Positions 26,830 to 36,076 of a DNA stretch of 64,000 nucleotides are shown one piece after another. Origin of the DNA: Chitinibacter bivalviorum (GTDB lineage Bacteria; Pseudomonadota; Gammaproteobacteria; Burkholderiales; Chitinibacteraceae); assembly GCF_013403565.1 (NCBI RefSeq), contig NZ_CP058627.1:2914001-2978000 (forward strand), read 5' to 3'. A model generated the notes under the pieces. It searched no databases and was not told the DNA's origin. It was given only the letters and a program-made list of their open reading frames with translations. Position 1 is the first letter of the stretch. Every line of letters starts with the position of its first letter. The position numbers and the translations under genes are program-made.

Positions 26830-28647
26830 ATGATGAAATTGAAACCATTGGTGATGTTCATGATGTTGGCTACGGCACCCCTGTCGTTCGCTGCCACCAC
26901 GATGAAAGATGCCGTAGAGCAAACAGTATTAAAGAATCCCGAAGTGCGTGCCAAATGGCTCAGCTACAAAGCATCAAGCGATGAGCAAGATGTGGCGCGC
27001 AGTAATTACTACCCACGTGTTGATATACAAGCTTTTGCTGGCTATGAAAGACTCGATTCGGCGCAGCCGAATAACTCGGGCAACTCTGGCTTTTCTCATC
27101 CAGGCGCCAGCATTGAATTGCGCCAGATGCTGTTTGACGGCTTTGCAACTCAAACCGAAGTACGCCGTTTGGGCTACGGCAAGTTGACGCGTTATTACGA
27201 ATTACTGGCGGCAAGCGATCAGGCTGCGCTAGAAACCATCAATGCCTATCTCGATGTGCTGCGCTATCGTGAATTGGTGGGGCTGGCGAAAGACAACTAC
27301 GCTGTGCACAAAGAAACTTACGACCAAATTGCTGAGCGCGTTGCTGCCGGTGTCGGCCGCCGCGTTGACTTGGAAACTGCCACGGGCCGTTTGGCATTGG
27401 CCGAATCCAATTGGCTGACGCAAGCTTCCAATTTGCATGACGTCTCTGCGCGCTACGAGCGATTGACCGGTATGCCGCCCGATGTCGAGATGGGTCAACC
27501 GACTGATTTTGGCCCAATGTTGCCGACAAACACAGCCGAGCTAAAAGAGCGTTTACCCGCTAATCCGGCATTTAAGTCGGCGGTTTACAATATTCGCGCT
27601 GCGCGTGCCGATGCTGAAAATAAGAAAAGCGATTACTACCCGCAATTTGAATTCCGCGCGCGTCAAGATGTCGGCAATAATCGTGATGGCATCGACGGCA
27701 CTTACAACGACAGCGTTGTGCAGTTGGTGATGAATTACAACCTGTTCCGTGGTGGCGCAACGACAGCGCGCGCTAGCCAATACGCTCAGCAACTCAATAT
27801 TGCGTATGAAATGCGCGATAAAACTTGCCGCGATATTCGCCAAACGACGCAAATTGCATGGAACGATGTGTCGCGTTTGAAAGAGCAGCTCGGTTACCTC
27901 GATCAGCACGTCCTTTCGACTGAAAAATCGCGTGACGCATTCCGCCGCCAGTTTGATATTGGCCAGCGCTCTTTGCTTGATGTACTCGATACTGAAAACG
28001 AATTATTTGAAGCACGCAATGCACTGGTGCGTGGCGAGTACGATTTCCAACTTTCGCGCGCGCGCGTCTTAGCGCAAACGCATCAACTGCTGGCCGCTTT
28101 GCAATTGTCGCCGCTAGAAAATACCGGCCCGGACGATAATCTGGGTGACAATGTGACCGAGGACGAAAAAATCGCCTGCTCGGGTGTCATGATTGAAAGC
28201 GTAAAGCTCGACCGCGAAGCGGCGATGGCTGCGCGTCCGCCGCGTGCGCCATTGCCAGTACCGGAAGTAAAAGCCGAAACCCCTGCGGGTACCTGCGATA
28301 AAGCGGTCACTGATTTGGTGGCGAACTGGTCGAATGCGTGGTCAGGCAAAATGATGGACACGTATTTGAGCTTCTATAGCGAGAAATTTGAAGCCAGTGG
28401 TGGCCGTAGCCGCGCCGATTGGGAAGCGAAACGTCGTGCGCGAGTGAGCAAAGAAGGCGGCATCACGCTCAAGCTCGACAATCAAACTTGCAAAATGAAT
28501 GGAAAAGATCGCGGTGAAGTGACATTTACCCAAGTCTATACATCTAAAAATTACAGCGACACGGTACAAAAAACGCTGGAATTGCAGCAAGAAAGCGGCA
28601 AATGGAAAATCATTCGTGAGCGCGTAACGAGCGGTCGCACCGAGTAA
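26830..28647 (+). CDS. TolC-family outer-membrane channel with C-terminal SnoaL/NTF2-like domain
   Basis: This is 605 residues, about 150 longer than typical TolC or LapE proteins. A signal peptide (about 1–22) is followed by two outer-membrane-efflux repeats (about 25–440) with features such as AAGVGRRVDLETATGRLALAE and FDIGQRSLLDVLDTENEL. A linker rich in Pro and Ala (about 470–490) leads to an extra domain (about 490–600) whose features (TDLVANWSNAWSGK, FYSEKF, W-K-I-I-RE) fit the SnoaL-like/DUF4440 fold seen at the C-termini of other envelope proteins. It probably completes the type I system for the adhesin. It has its own leader and a strong terminator. Confidence 0.9.
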   Translation: MMKLKPLVMFMMLATAPLSFAATTMKDAVEQTVLKNPEVRAKWLSYKASSDEQDVARSNYYPRVDIQAFAGYERLDSAQPNNSGNSGFSHPGASIELRQMLFDGFATQTEVRRLGYGKLTRYYELLAASDQAALETINAYLDVLRYRELVGLAKDNYAVHKETYDQIAERVAAGVGRRVDLETATGRLALAESNWLTQASNLHDVSARYERLTGMPPDVEMGQPTDFGPMLPTNTAELKERLPANPAFKSAVYNIRAARADAENKKSDYYPQFEFRARQDVGNNRDGIDGTYNDSVVQLVMNYNLFRGGATTARASQYAQQLNIAYEMRDKTCRDIRQTTQIAWNDVSRLKEQLGYLDQHVLSTEKSRDAFRRQFDIGQRSLLDVLDTENELFEARNALVRGEYDFQLSRARVLAQTHQLLAALQLSPLENTGPDDNLGDNVTEDEKIACSGVMIESVKLDREAAMAARPPRAPLPVPEVKAETPAGTCDKAVTDLVANWSNAWSGKMMDTYLSFYSEKFEASGGRSRADWEAKRRARVSKEGGITLKLDNQTCKMNGKDRGEVTFTQVYTSKNYSDTVQKTLELQQESGKWKIIRERVTSGRTE

Positions 28648-28668
28648 TTTGAACCATTGTGCGCCCAG

Positions 28669-28697
28669 CGGCCCGCCCAATCGGCGGGCCGTTTTTA
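28669..28697 (+). terminator. Rho-independent terminator
   Basis: CGGCCCGCC pairs with GGCGGGCCG and is followed by TTTTT, about 20 bases after the TolC-like gene. Confidence 0.9.
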
Positions 28698-28761
28698 TTG
28701 CGGCTGATTTGCCGCGGTGCAATCTGTTACCATCGCAGCAATTGTTTGAATTGATCTGCTT

Positions 28762-29232
28762 ATGAAACTGAATATCATCGCTGTTGGGCACAAAATGCCC
28801 GACTGGATTGCCGAGGGCTATAACGAATTTGCCAAGCGTATGCCGCGCGATTTTGCGCTGACGCTAACCGAACTCAAGCCCGATAAACGCATCAGCGCGC
28901 GCACGCCGCAGCAAGTCATGGCCGAAGAAGCCGAACGCATTTTGGCCGCAATTCCGAATGACGCTCGCGTGTTGGCGATGGACGAGCGCGGCGCGAATTG
29001 GACGACGATGAAGCTGGCAGAAAACATGAAGCAGTGGCAAATCGACGGCCGCGAAACTGTGTTTATCATCGGCGGCACCGACGGGCTCGACCCGAAAATC
29101 AAGCAACGTGCGGATCAGTTATTGCAACTATCGGCGATGACTTTACCGCACGGCATGGTGCGCGTGATGCTGGCCGAGCAGCTCTATCGTGCTGTTTCTA
29201 TTTTGAATAATCATCCCTACCATCGCGAATAA
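28762..29232 (+). CDS. rlmH: 23S rRNA pseudouridine-1915 N3-methyltransferase
   Basis: This is 156 residues, the standard size for this SPOUT-class enzyme, which uses S-adenosylmethionine to methylate pseudouridine 1915 in helix 69 of 23S rRNA. Seen directly: N-terminal [13 protein letters not shown], the knot motif [11 protein letters not shown] (about 98–108) and the C-terminal signature [20 protein letters not shown]. The stop overlaps the start of maf by one base (TAATG), so the two are coupled. Confidence 0.97.
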   Translation: MKLNIIAVGHKMPDWIAEGYNEFAKRMPRDFALTLTELKPDKRISARTPQQVMAEEAERILAAIPNDARVLAMDERGANWTTMKLAENMKQWQIDGRETVFIIGGTDGLDPKIKQRADQLLQLSAMTLPHGMVRVMLAEQLYRAVSILNNHPYHRE

Positions 29233-29822
29233 TGACTCAACTCTATCTGGCTTCCGGCAGCCCACGCCGCAAAGAATTACTCGCCCAAACGGGTGTGATT
29301 TTCGAGCGCATCGCTGCGCCGATAGATGAAACCCCGTTGCCGAATGAAAACCCGCGCGAGTATGTGATTCGCATGGCGGTTGAAAAGGCCGAATCAGGTT
29401 GGCGGCATTTGCTGGATATGGGGCTGGCGCTCAAGCCGGTGTTGGCGTCCGACACCTCGGTGGTGCTGGGGGATGAAATTTTAGGCAAGCCGCTTGATGC
29501 CGCTGACGCGACGGCGATGCTGGGCAAACTCTCAGGTACGACGCACGAAGTGCTGACTAGCTTGGCGCTGCGCACCGAAAATGGCGTTGAGACGATGCTC
29601 AATGTCAGCCGCGTGACGTTTGCGACCTTGAGCCCGGCGCAAATCGCCGCCTATGTGGCCAGCGGCGAGCCAATGGATAAAGCCGGTGCGTATGGTATTC
29701 AAGGCGTCGGCGGTTTGTTTGTCGCCAATTTGGAAGGTAGTTACACCGGGGTGATGGGCTTGCCGCTTTTTGAAACCGCGCAACTGATTGCCAAACAAGG
29801 CCTTGGTTTTATGGCTGATTAA
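29232..29822 (+). CDS. maf: Maf-family nucleoside triphosphate pyrophosphatase
   Basis: This is 196 residues. It has the Maf fingerprint LASGSPRRKELL (about 5–16), a catalytic-type Asp in ASDTSVVL (about 74) and GAYGIQGVGG near residue 155. The SPRR form resembles E. coli YhdE (dTTP/UTP pyrophosphatase) more than YceF, so house-cleaning of dTTP/UTP or modified pyrimidine nucleotides is the best guess. It is coupled to rlmH. Confidence 0.93.
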   Translation: MTQLYLASGSPRRKELLAQTGVIFERIAAPIDETPLPNENPREYVIRMAVEKAESGWRHLLDMGLALKPVLASDTSVVLGDEILGKPLDAADATAMLGKLSGTTHEVLTSLALRTENGVETMLNVSRVTFATLSPAQIAAYVASGEPMDKAGAYGIQGVGGLFVANLEGSYTGVMGLPLFETAQLIAKQGLGFMAD

Positions 29823-29844
29823 GCTATACATGGCAATGTATAGC
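29823..29844. promoter_or_regulatory. Perfect 9-bp hairpin after maf
   Basis: GCTATACAT-GGCA-ATGTATAGC lies immediately after the maf stop. There is no T run, so it is probably a 3'-end structure or an operator for the next gene rather than a full terminator. Confidence 0.4.
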
Positions 29845-29898
29845 CATGAAAGCCTTTTAAAGTATTAATTTCTTCGATATACCCTTGTAGGATACACA

Positions 29899-30120
29899 AT
29901 GTCTGAACATATTTTTGAATTACGCAATGAACACATCGCCTTGTGCGATTTACTGAAAACCGTGTCGATTGCGCCATCGGGCGGCATCGCCAAAATGATG
30001 ATCGCAGCGGGTGATGTGCAGGTTGATGGTCAAGTCGATACCCGCAAAACAGCAAAGATCCGCGTTGGTATGGTCGTTAGCGTGATGGGTGAAACGATTA
30101 AGGTCGTGCAGGCGAGTTAA
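29899..30120 (+). CDS. S4-domain RNA-binding protein (YbcJ-like)
   Basis: This is 73 residues, almost entirely one S4 RNA-binding domain (about 10–68): LCDLLKTVSIAPSGGIAKMMIAAGDVQVDGQ, broken by the usual glycine turn, then RKTAKIRVGMVV. Small stand-alone S4 proteins of this size (YbcJ type) bind structured RNA and are thought to act in RNA or ribosome metabolism. Its place next to rlmH fits that, but the target is unknown. Confidence 0.88.
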   Translation: MSEHIFELRNEHIALCDLLKTVSIAPSGGIAKMMIAAGDVQVDGQVDTRKTAKIRVGMVVSVMGETIKVVQAS

Positions 30121-30144
30121 TTACCTACCTGTAAAATTGGCTGA

Positions 30145-30363
30145 TTAGCGTGTGCGTATAATCCACATTAGGGCTGTAACGTAAAGAATGAACAATGCAA
30201 TTAGCCAAGAAAAAGCATGCCCAAGCGGGCTAGACCAGAATGCGCCTTCGGTGAGTTGTGGGCACACATGACTGAAAAGCTGAATGACAAAATAGGCAAA
30301 AATCAGCGAAAAGATTTTCCAAAATAGAGCAAAGTTGCGACGGGGTTTGTTGCGCCAGTTCAT
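30145..30363 (-). CDS. Small membrane protein, two predicted helices
   Basis: This is 72 residues, with GGAGG at good distance before the ATG. A basic N-terminus (NWRNKPRRNF) precedes two hydrophobic segments (about 13–33 and 48–68). It converges on the S4 gene and no family is recognised. Codon pattern and ribosome site support a real gene. Confidence 0.6.
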   Translation of the reverse strand: MNWRNKPRRNFALFWKIFSLIFAYFVIQLFSHVCPQLTEGAFWSSPLGHAFSWLIALFILYVTALMWIIRTR

Positions 30364-30454
30364 TATTATTTTCCTCCGAGTCCGCCTTTATACGGGGAAA
30401 ATATGTAAGGAATATGAATTCTTACAGGCCAGCTCGCAAATGCAAGACCAAATC

Positions 30455-30485
30455 AAAAATCCCCAGCCGTAGCTGGGGATTTTTA
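30455..30485. terminator. Bidirectional-type rho-independent terminator
   Basis: AAAAATCCCCAGC pairs with GCTGGGGATTTTT around CGTA. It lies directly after the SDR gene (minus strand) and would also stop plus-strand transcription. Confidence 0.88.
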
Positions 30486-30493
30486 TGCCTGCA

Positions 30494-31093
30494 TTACAGC
30501 ACGCGATAAACCTGCCCAGTTTGCGCGCCTTCAACGCTTTTGCTAAATGCCAGGGCGACTTTGGCGGCAGCAACTGATTCAAAACCACGGAAAAACGGCC
30601 CATAGCTGGGCAGCGATTCAGTCACGACCGTCGGGCTGACCGCATTGATTCGCAGGCGGCGGGGCAATTCTATTGCCGCGCCAATCACAAAGCCATCTAG
30701 CCCCGCATTCACCATGCTGGCACTGCTGCCGTAGACAATCGGGTCGTGCGATAGCACGCCGCTAATCAAGGTGAAACTGCCGCCATCGTTCAGCACATGT
30801 TGGCCCGCGAGGACTAAATTGACTTGCCCCATTAATTTGTCGGCAATTCCAACGCCCATTAATTCCGGCGTCATGTCGGCGAGCGCGCCAAAATGCAGAT
30901 TGCCCGCTGCCGACACTACGGCGTCAATCGCGCCGACTTGCGCATACATCGCTTGTACGCTGGCAAAGTCTTTCAAATCAACCCGAATATCACCGCTATT
31001 GCGGCCTGCGGTAATGATGTCGTGGCGTGGGGCCAGCTCGCGCTGGATGGCTTGGCCGAGTGTACCGTTTGCACCGATCAGTAAGATTTTCAT
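30494..31093 (-). CDS. Short-chain dehydrogenase/reductase family protein
   Basis: This is 199 residues. The N-terminal nucleotide-binding loop GANGTLG (about 7–13) and SAAGNLHFG (about 61–69) identify an SDR Rossmann fold. The short length and a catalytic region reading YGSSASMVNAG, which lacks the usual Tyr-x3-Lys spacing, place it in the compact SDR group whose substrates are mostly unknown. It is divergent from a LysR regulator 108 bases away, its likely controller, and ends in a strong terminator. Confidence 0.85.
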   Translation of the reverse strand: MKILLIGANGTLGQAIQRELAPRHDIITAGRNSGDIRVDLKDFASVQAMYAQVGAIDAVVSAAGNLHFGALADMTPELMGVGIADKLMGQVNLVLAGQHVLNDGGSFTLISGVLSHDPIVYGSSASMVNAGLDGFVIGAAIELPRRLRINAVSPTVVTESLPSYGPFFRGFESVAAAKVALAFSKSVEGAQTGQVYRVL

Positions 31094-31201
31094 GCTGTTT
31101 GCTCCAATGAGTCGTGAATGGTTGTGTTGCTGCGATGAATTAATCTTATCGCTGACAATAAAAGCGATAAACTGGCTATTTATGGATTCATTGTTTACTT
31201 T

Positions 31202-32140
31202 ATGGCGACAATTGCACGGTTGGATGAATTACAGCAACATTGGCCATGGGCAATGGCGTTTGCCGCAGTCATGGCGCACGGTGGGTTTACCGCCGCTGCC
31301 AATGCACTGGGCGTATCCAAAACTTTGCTCAGTAAACAGGTGCAGCAGCTCGAACGCGCCTTAGGTACACAGCTCTTGTATCGCACAACGCGCCGACTTA
31401 ATCTCACCGAAGCGGGCCAGCTCTATCTGGCGCATTGCCAAGACTGGCAAACGCGAATGAGCGCCGCCAATCAGGCCTTGTTAGAACAAGGGCAGGCGGT
31501 GGCGGGGCATTTACGTATCACCGTGCCAACGAGTTTTGGCGGGGTGTTTATGGCCAAAGCCTTGATGGCTTTTCGCGCGCAATATCCGCAGGTGAGTGTC
31601 GAGCTGGATTTATCGACTACCCCGCGAGATCTGGAGGCTGATGGTTTCGATTTGGCGATTCGTGCCAATCTGGCCCCGCCCGAACGATTGATAAGCCGCC
31701 CCTTGGCAATGGTGAAGGATTGGCTAGTGGCTGCGCCACAATTATTGAGCCAGTATCCCGCGCTGACGCATCCCGAACAACTCAAGCCAATGCCTTGTAT
31801 TGTTAATCAGCACTTTGCCAATGCTCAGACTTGGGAGCTGAGCCGTGATGGTGAGCTGGCTTCGATCCGCCTGACTACGCCGTATTGTGCCAATGACTAT
31901 GGCTTGATCCGCAATTTCGCTTTGCTTGGCGCGGGTGTGGCGCGTTTGCCTGGCTATTTGGCGGAGGGCGACGTTGCCTCGGGCCGCTTGATCCGAGTTT
32001 TGCCCGAGTATCAATTGGCGGGGCTGGCGATCTACATGATTTACCCACAACGCCTGCCGCAACCGGCCAAAGTACGGGCCTTGGTCGAGTTTTTACTGGC
32101 TTGGTTTGCCGCTCCTGAGCAGGCAAAAATGCTTAGCTAA
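31202..32140 (+). CDS. LysR-family transcriptional regulator
   Basis: This is 312 residues. The N-terminal winged helix-turn-helix (about 15–75: GGFTAAANALGVSKTLLSKQVQQLE) is followed by a LysR substrate-binding domain (about 100–300). It resembles the CrgA/DmlR-type regulators. Divergent from the SDR gene, it probably controls that gene and itself from the shared 108-bp region. Confidence 0.9.
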   Translation: MATIARLDELQQHWPWAMAFAAVMAHGGFTAAANALGVSKTLLSKQVQQLERALGTQLLYRTTRRLNLTEAGQLYLAHCQDWQTRMSAANQALLEQGQAVAGHLRITVPTSFGGVFMAKALMAFRAQYPQVSVELDLSTTPRDLEADGFDLAIRANLAPPERLISRPLAMVKDWLVAAPQLLSQYPALTHPEQLKPMPCIVNQHFANAQTWELSRDGELASIRLTTPYCANDYGLIRNFALLGAGVARLPGYLAEGDVASGRLIRVLPEYQLAGLAIYMIYPQRLPQPAKVRALVEFLLAWFAAPEQAKMLS

Positions 32141-32255
32141 CTATCAGTTGCCGTGCGTTTCAGTATATTGAAGCGGTAGCGGTGAGCCACACCGAAATAG
32201 CCGTATGGGCAGATATAAAGATCGCCGTAGAATTGAATCGGCCATTGCCATAGAG

Positions 32256-32286
32256 AAGGGCTGCCAACTAGCGTTGAGCAGCCCTT
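32256..32286. terminator. Hairpin between convergent genes, weak terminator
   Basis: AAGGGCTGC pairs with GCAGCCCTT (9 bp, 13-base loop) between the converging LysR and chemoreceptor genes. T tracts are poor on both sides. Confidence 0.45.
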
Positions 32287-32329
32287 TGAATGGAAATTTG
32301 CGGTAGTCCGAAACGTACTTTGCAGGTAA

Positions 32330-33946
32330 TTACAATTTAAAGCGCGCCACAGCGGCACGTAAATCACTCGCGAGCATCTCGAGTGAGCGCACATTTTCAT
32401 TTGCGGCGCGGACTGACTCGGCTGATTCCTCGACCATGTGCGTGATACGCTCAACATTCGCCGCTAAGCTGCTACTTGCTTGGCTTTGTTCAGAAGTTGC
32501 ATTGGCCACTTCACGGATTTTGATCAGCGTTTCCGCTGCGCCACCACTAATCTCACGCAGCATATTCGCACCGCGATCGGCCATTTCGACACTGCGGGCT
32601 ACTTGAGGTTTTGCTTCGTCCATGCTCACGACCACCGACATTGTGTCGGTTTGCACTGCATGAACCATACGCGTAATTTGGCCTGTTGCCTCAGAGGTAC
32701 GCTCTGCCAATTTACGTACTTCATCCGCAACTACCGCAAAGCCGCGGCCCTGCTCACCAGCTCGTGCCGCTTCAATTGCAGCATTGAGCGCCAATAAATT
32801 GGTTTGGTCTGCAATCTCTTTAATGACGCCGGCGATGTTATCAATTTCACGTGAGCGTTCAACCAAGCCGCTGATCAAGACCGATGCAGTCGAAATCTGT
32901 GACGCAACAAGTTGGATTTCTTCAGCGGCTTTAGACACTAAAACTTCGCCTTCGCCTGCTAATTTGGATGAATTTGACGAATTAGCTTCAGTATCGCGAG
33001 CACTTTGCGAAATGTGATCAATGCTGACGGCCATCTCTTCAATCGCGGCCGCACTCGATTGGGTGGCGTCCGAAGATTGTCTCGATGCATGAGTGATCGA
33101 GTCCATTTGTTTGGTGAGCCCATTGGATGCATGTTTGAGTTCTTCTGCGCCGCGTTGAATGCCTTGGATCATTTCACGCAGACTAGTCTGCATGCTCGAT
33201 ACCGCGCCCAGTAGGCTATCTTGCCGGTAATTCCCCAGCACTTTATGGCCTAAATCACCTTGAGAAATGGCAACTGCAACTTTGGCGGCATAATCAGGCT
33301 CACCGCCCAATTGCAAAAGCAATTTGCGCACGGTTGAGAGCAAAATCAGTGCTACTGCGGCCGAAATAATCAGACAGATCAAAACCTGCCAGCGGGCATT
33401 GCTCCAGAATCGCGCATCGGCTTCGGCAAAACTAACACCATTTCCCACAATCCAATGCCAGCGAGGCGTTTGGATCGCGACCGATAATAAATCAACGACT
33501 TTGCCTTCACGTTCTGAAGTCCACCAGTATTCGGTTAGTGCACCGCCCGATTTTTGCAACGCACTCACAGCTAGCGCGCCTACACTATTGCCCTTTGCGT
33601 CTTTGAACTCGTTGAAGCTGGTGCCGTGCAATTGAGGGTCAAGCGGGGTCGAGACAAAATTGAGTTTTTCATCGACGACGTACACGTATTCGGATTTGTG
33701 ATATTTATTTTCACGCAATAGCTGAGTGGCGATGGCCTTGGCTTCGTCTTCAGGGATTTTGCCGCTAGCGGCTAATTTTTCTAGCTCGACAATATTGAGA
33801 TAGGTGCTTCGCAAAATCTGGTCAATACGGGCTTTATTGTCCTCATTGGCCGCGGTTTTCATGGTTGAAAGCCCGACCAACATCACTCCAACCAGCGCAA
33901 CCATCACCAATATTGATAAAAGCCATGCTTTTGCTTTGATCGTCAT
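32330..33946 (-). CDS. Methyl-accepting chemotaxis protein with Cache sensor
   Basis: This is 538 residues from the ATG at 33946; five upstream codons in frame lack support. It has TM1 (about 8–28), a periplasmic single-Cache-type domain (about 35–180, with [18 protein letters not shown] and WHWIVGNGV), TM2 (about 188–208), a short HAMP-like region and a long signalling domain. The hairpin tip carries the conserved [20 protein letters not shown] and [18 protein letters not shown]. It signals to CheA/CheW. The ligand is unknown; related sCache_2 receptors often bind small carboxylates. No che genes are nearby. Confidence 0.93.
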   Translation of the reverse strand: MTIKAKAWLLSILVMVALVGVMLVGLSTMKTAANEDNKARIDQILRSTYLNIVELEKLAASGKIPEDEAKAIATQLLRENKYHKSEYVYVVDEKLNFVSTPLDPQLHGTSFNEFKDAKGNSVGALAVSALQKSGGALTEYWWTSEREGKVVDLLSVAIQTPRWHWIVGNGVSFAEADARFWSNARWQVLICLIISAAVALILLSTVRKLLLQLGGEPDYAAKVAVAISQGDLGHKVLGNYRQDSLLGAVSSMQTSLREMIQGIQRGAEELKHASNGLTKQMDSITHASRQSSDATQSSAAAIEEMAVSIDHISQSARDTEANSSNSSKLAGEGEVLVSKAAEEIQLVASQISTASVLISGLVERSREIDNIAGVIKEIADQTNLLALNAAIEAARAGEQGRGFAVVADEVRKLAERTSEATGQITRMVHAVQTDTMSVVVSMDEAKPQVARSVEMADRGANMLREISGGAAETLIKIREVANATSEQSQASSSLAANVERITHMVEESAESVRAANENVRSLEMLASDLRAAVARFKL

Positions 33947-34256
33947 TTTTCCACACCCCATTATTCAAAACCAATCCTTTAGCATAAACCGCAGACATGG
34001 GAAGAGCCAGCTCGAAGGCCGATTTTTAGGCGAGAAAATGGCTTTTATTTGGGGAAAAACTAAGTGGATGTAAATAGTGCCACTAATAGATTCGCGGCTG
34101 CGTGTGAAAACAGCCAAATTCTTCGGCTTACGCTGTCGGTGTCTTGCCAATAAAGTCGAATTATTGACGTTATTTTTTTGGGGTAAATTCAGCACGCAGA
34201 GCCATTTGGCAAGTACCACAGCTCTGCGTGTTTGAATTACGGCTTAGCGCATTAAA
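33947..34256. other. Intergenic region, nothing recognised
   Basis: About 310 bases between the lipoprotein gene end and the chemoreceptor start (both minus strand). It should contain the chemoreceptor promoter. No gene or strong hairpin seen. Confidence 0.4.
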
Positions 34257-34934
34257 TTAGTGCGCATCCCACCATTGCTGTGCCACTTCGCGATTGAATG
34301 GCGGCAGAATTTGCTTGGTAACGACCGTATTTTTCAAAACAGGGAATTTCTCAGTAAATTGAGCCAAATCAGTGTCATATTGATCGGAAATGACCACATC
34401 AAACGTGCCATCCGCAGCGCCAGCCACTGATTGTGGAATCAATGGGATCACTGGTCCTGCGCGAAACTCTTTATTCACACGCTGACGAATTTTCCCCGAA
34501 ATGTGGCCTAAATACACAACCTTGCCCGGAGTGACTTCAATTTCTTGATGCACAGGCATAAAGAATTGGCCAAGTAAGAATAGCGACTGGTATTTACCAG
34601 CGTTCGCAATCAGTTTGTATTTGCCAGGCTTGAGCGTGAATCGATACAGGTAGCCATTACCGCCATCGCGATTAAATACACCTTCTTCATCGGCAATGAA
34701 ATTGAGCTTGCTTGCGGTCGTTGTTTCTCCATCTTTCTCAATGTAGAGAATCCATGGGCTAGGCTGATAGTCGGGCTTGAGTTCATTTTTCATTTCAACA
34801 GAAAGGAGAAAGACCGATTCAGATGTGGTATCGAGTTTTTCCGTTTTTTGGTTAAAACCCATTTTGGTTGGTGTGGCACATGCACTTAAGAGCAAGCTAA
34901 ATGCGATACAACAGAGTGTTGTTAATTTCTTCAT
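34257..34934 (-). CDS. Lipoprotein of unknown function
   Basis: This is 225 residues. The signal sequence ends in lipobox LLSAC (Cys19), so the mature protein should be lipid-anchored; the residue after Cys is Ala, favouring the outer membrane. The body is beta-rich, with a segment YRFTLKPGKYKLIANAGKY that looks like the PEGA/DUF2846-type sandwiches of small lipoproteins, and a C-terminal WW near the end. I do not assign a family. Neighbours give no functional hint. Confidence 0.75.
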   Translation of the reverse strand: MKKLTTLCCIAFSLLLSACATPTKMGFNQKTEKLDTTSESVFLLSVEMKNELKPDYQPSPWILYIEKDGETTTASKLNFIADEEGVFNRDGGNGYLYRFTLKPGKYKLIANAGKYQSLFLLGQFFMPVHQEIEVTPGKVVYLGHISGKIRQRVNKEFRAGPVIPLIPQSVAGAADGTFDVVISDQYDTDLAQFTEKFPVLKNTVVTKQILPPFNREVAQQWWDAH

Positions 34935-35077
34935 TGAATTCTCCGGAAGGTAAAAACAAAAGAATTACTGCATTGAGTTAATGCATATTGAATAATAATT
35001 GTAACCGAGTATTAACAAAGACTGAGCCCTTGGGCGTGCTTTCGTTGTGTAGTTGCCGATCCATCGGCCAATAAATC

Positions 35078-35105
35078 AAAAGCCAAGCACTGTGTGCTTG
35101 GCTTT
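35078..35105 (-). terminator. Rho-independent terminator of the DUF2189 gene
   Basis: AAAGCCAAGCAC pairs with GTGCTTGGCTTT around TGT. On the minus strand TTTT follows. It lies 26 bases beyond the DUF2189 stop. Confidence 0.78.
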
Positions 35106-35130
35106 GATCAATGAAATAGACTGCGTTGGT

Positions 35131-35898
35131 TTATTCAATCATCTCTTTATAGGCGTACCAAGTTGCATGCCCGAGTAGCGGGAAGATCACAATCAATCCG
35201 ACCAGATAGGTCGCAAAACCGATTGCAGTGAGGCCGACAATCAGGGCAGCCCAAACCAGCATGGTGCTGATATTTTCTGCCACGGCGCGCAGACTGGTCA
35301 TCATGGCGGTCACGCTATCGACTTCACGATCTGCCAGCATCGGGATTGATACGGCGGTCAGTGCGAAGACAAAACACGCCAACACAAAGCCTGCAGCAGC
35401 CCAAATCAGAGTGAAGTTAAGGTATTCACCGGTAAGCGCTGAGATGACTGATTCATTCGCAGGTACCTGGCCACCGTATAGCAAGGCAAATAGGATAGCT
35501 GAAACGCGCTCCCATGCCATGGCGACCATGCCGAGAATGACGCCTAGAAACGCAATCTGGCTCAGGTTTTTGCTTAAATCATGAATCGACTGCATAAATG
35601 AGGTGGGGCGGCCTTCTTCGCGCTCACTGGTTAGCTCGTAAATACCGGCCGCCGCGAGCGGAGACAACAGTAAAAAGCCCGTCACCAAGGTCGCAAAGAA
35701 ATGACCTTTTGGGTCGGCCACAGAGAGCAATATCCAACCCACGACGGTGATGATAAAGCCGTAGGTCAGGCTAGGGCCGGGGTGCTGCATCAGGTCATTC
35801 ATTCCCATTTTCAGCCACGCAAGCGGGCGATCCATGCCGACTGTGCGCGTTTTGGGCATCGTAAAGTGTTGGTCTAATTCGCTCAGATGTAAGTCCAT
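35131..35898 (-). CDS. DUF2189 family integral membrane protein
   Basis: This is 255 residues from the ATG at 35898, preceded by AAGGGGGA; a 32-codon upstream extension lacks a ribosome site. Six hydrophobic segments are visible between about residues 45 and 245, e.g. LTYGFIITVVGWILLSVA and LVWAALIVGLTAIGFATYLVGLIVIFPLLGHATWYAYK, split here by commas of position rather than sequence. The pattern matches DUF2189, membrane proteins of unknown role often found near cytochrome oxidase genes. It is divergent from coxB, 178 bases away. Confidence 0.85.
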   Translation of the reverse strand: MDLHLSELDQHFTMPKTRTVGMDRPLAWLKMGMNDLMQHPGPSLTYGFIITVVGWILLSVADPKGHFFATLVTGFLLLSPLAAAGIYELTSEREEGRPTSFMQSIHDLSKNLSQIAFLGVILGMVAMAWERVSAILFALLYGGQVPANESVISALTGEYLNFTLIWAAAGFVLACFVFALTAVSIPMLADREVDSVTAMMTSLRAVAENISTMLVWAALIVGLTAIGFATYLVGLIVIFPLLGHATWYAYKEMIE

Positions 35899-36076
35899 GA
35901 TGCCGTCCCCCTTGGCAATTGATAACTTCGTCGTAGACCTGTTTTGACAAAAAATTAATCGCTTTCCGACAGGCGGAATTGCTGCAGTGCACAAATAAAA
36001 CCTAATTAAATCAATTGCTTGCGCGAATATGAATCTTTGCTAGCTTAAAGTCAGCAGACCCTAAGGAGTTATGCAG

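Noticed and set aside
26619..26954. Minus-strand frame of 111 codons overlapping the TolC-like start
   Set aside because: It overlaps the signal-peptide region of a solid gene and has no ribosome site.
36071..36076. ATG at 36071 as the coxB start
   Set aside because: It is only 2 bases from the AAGGAG ribosome site; the ATG at 36077 has correct spacing.
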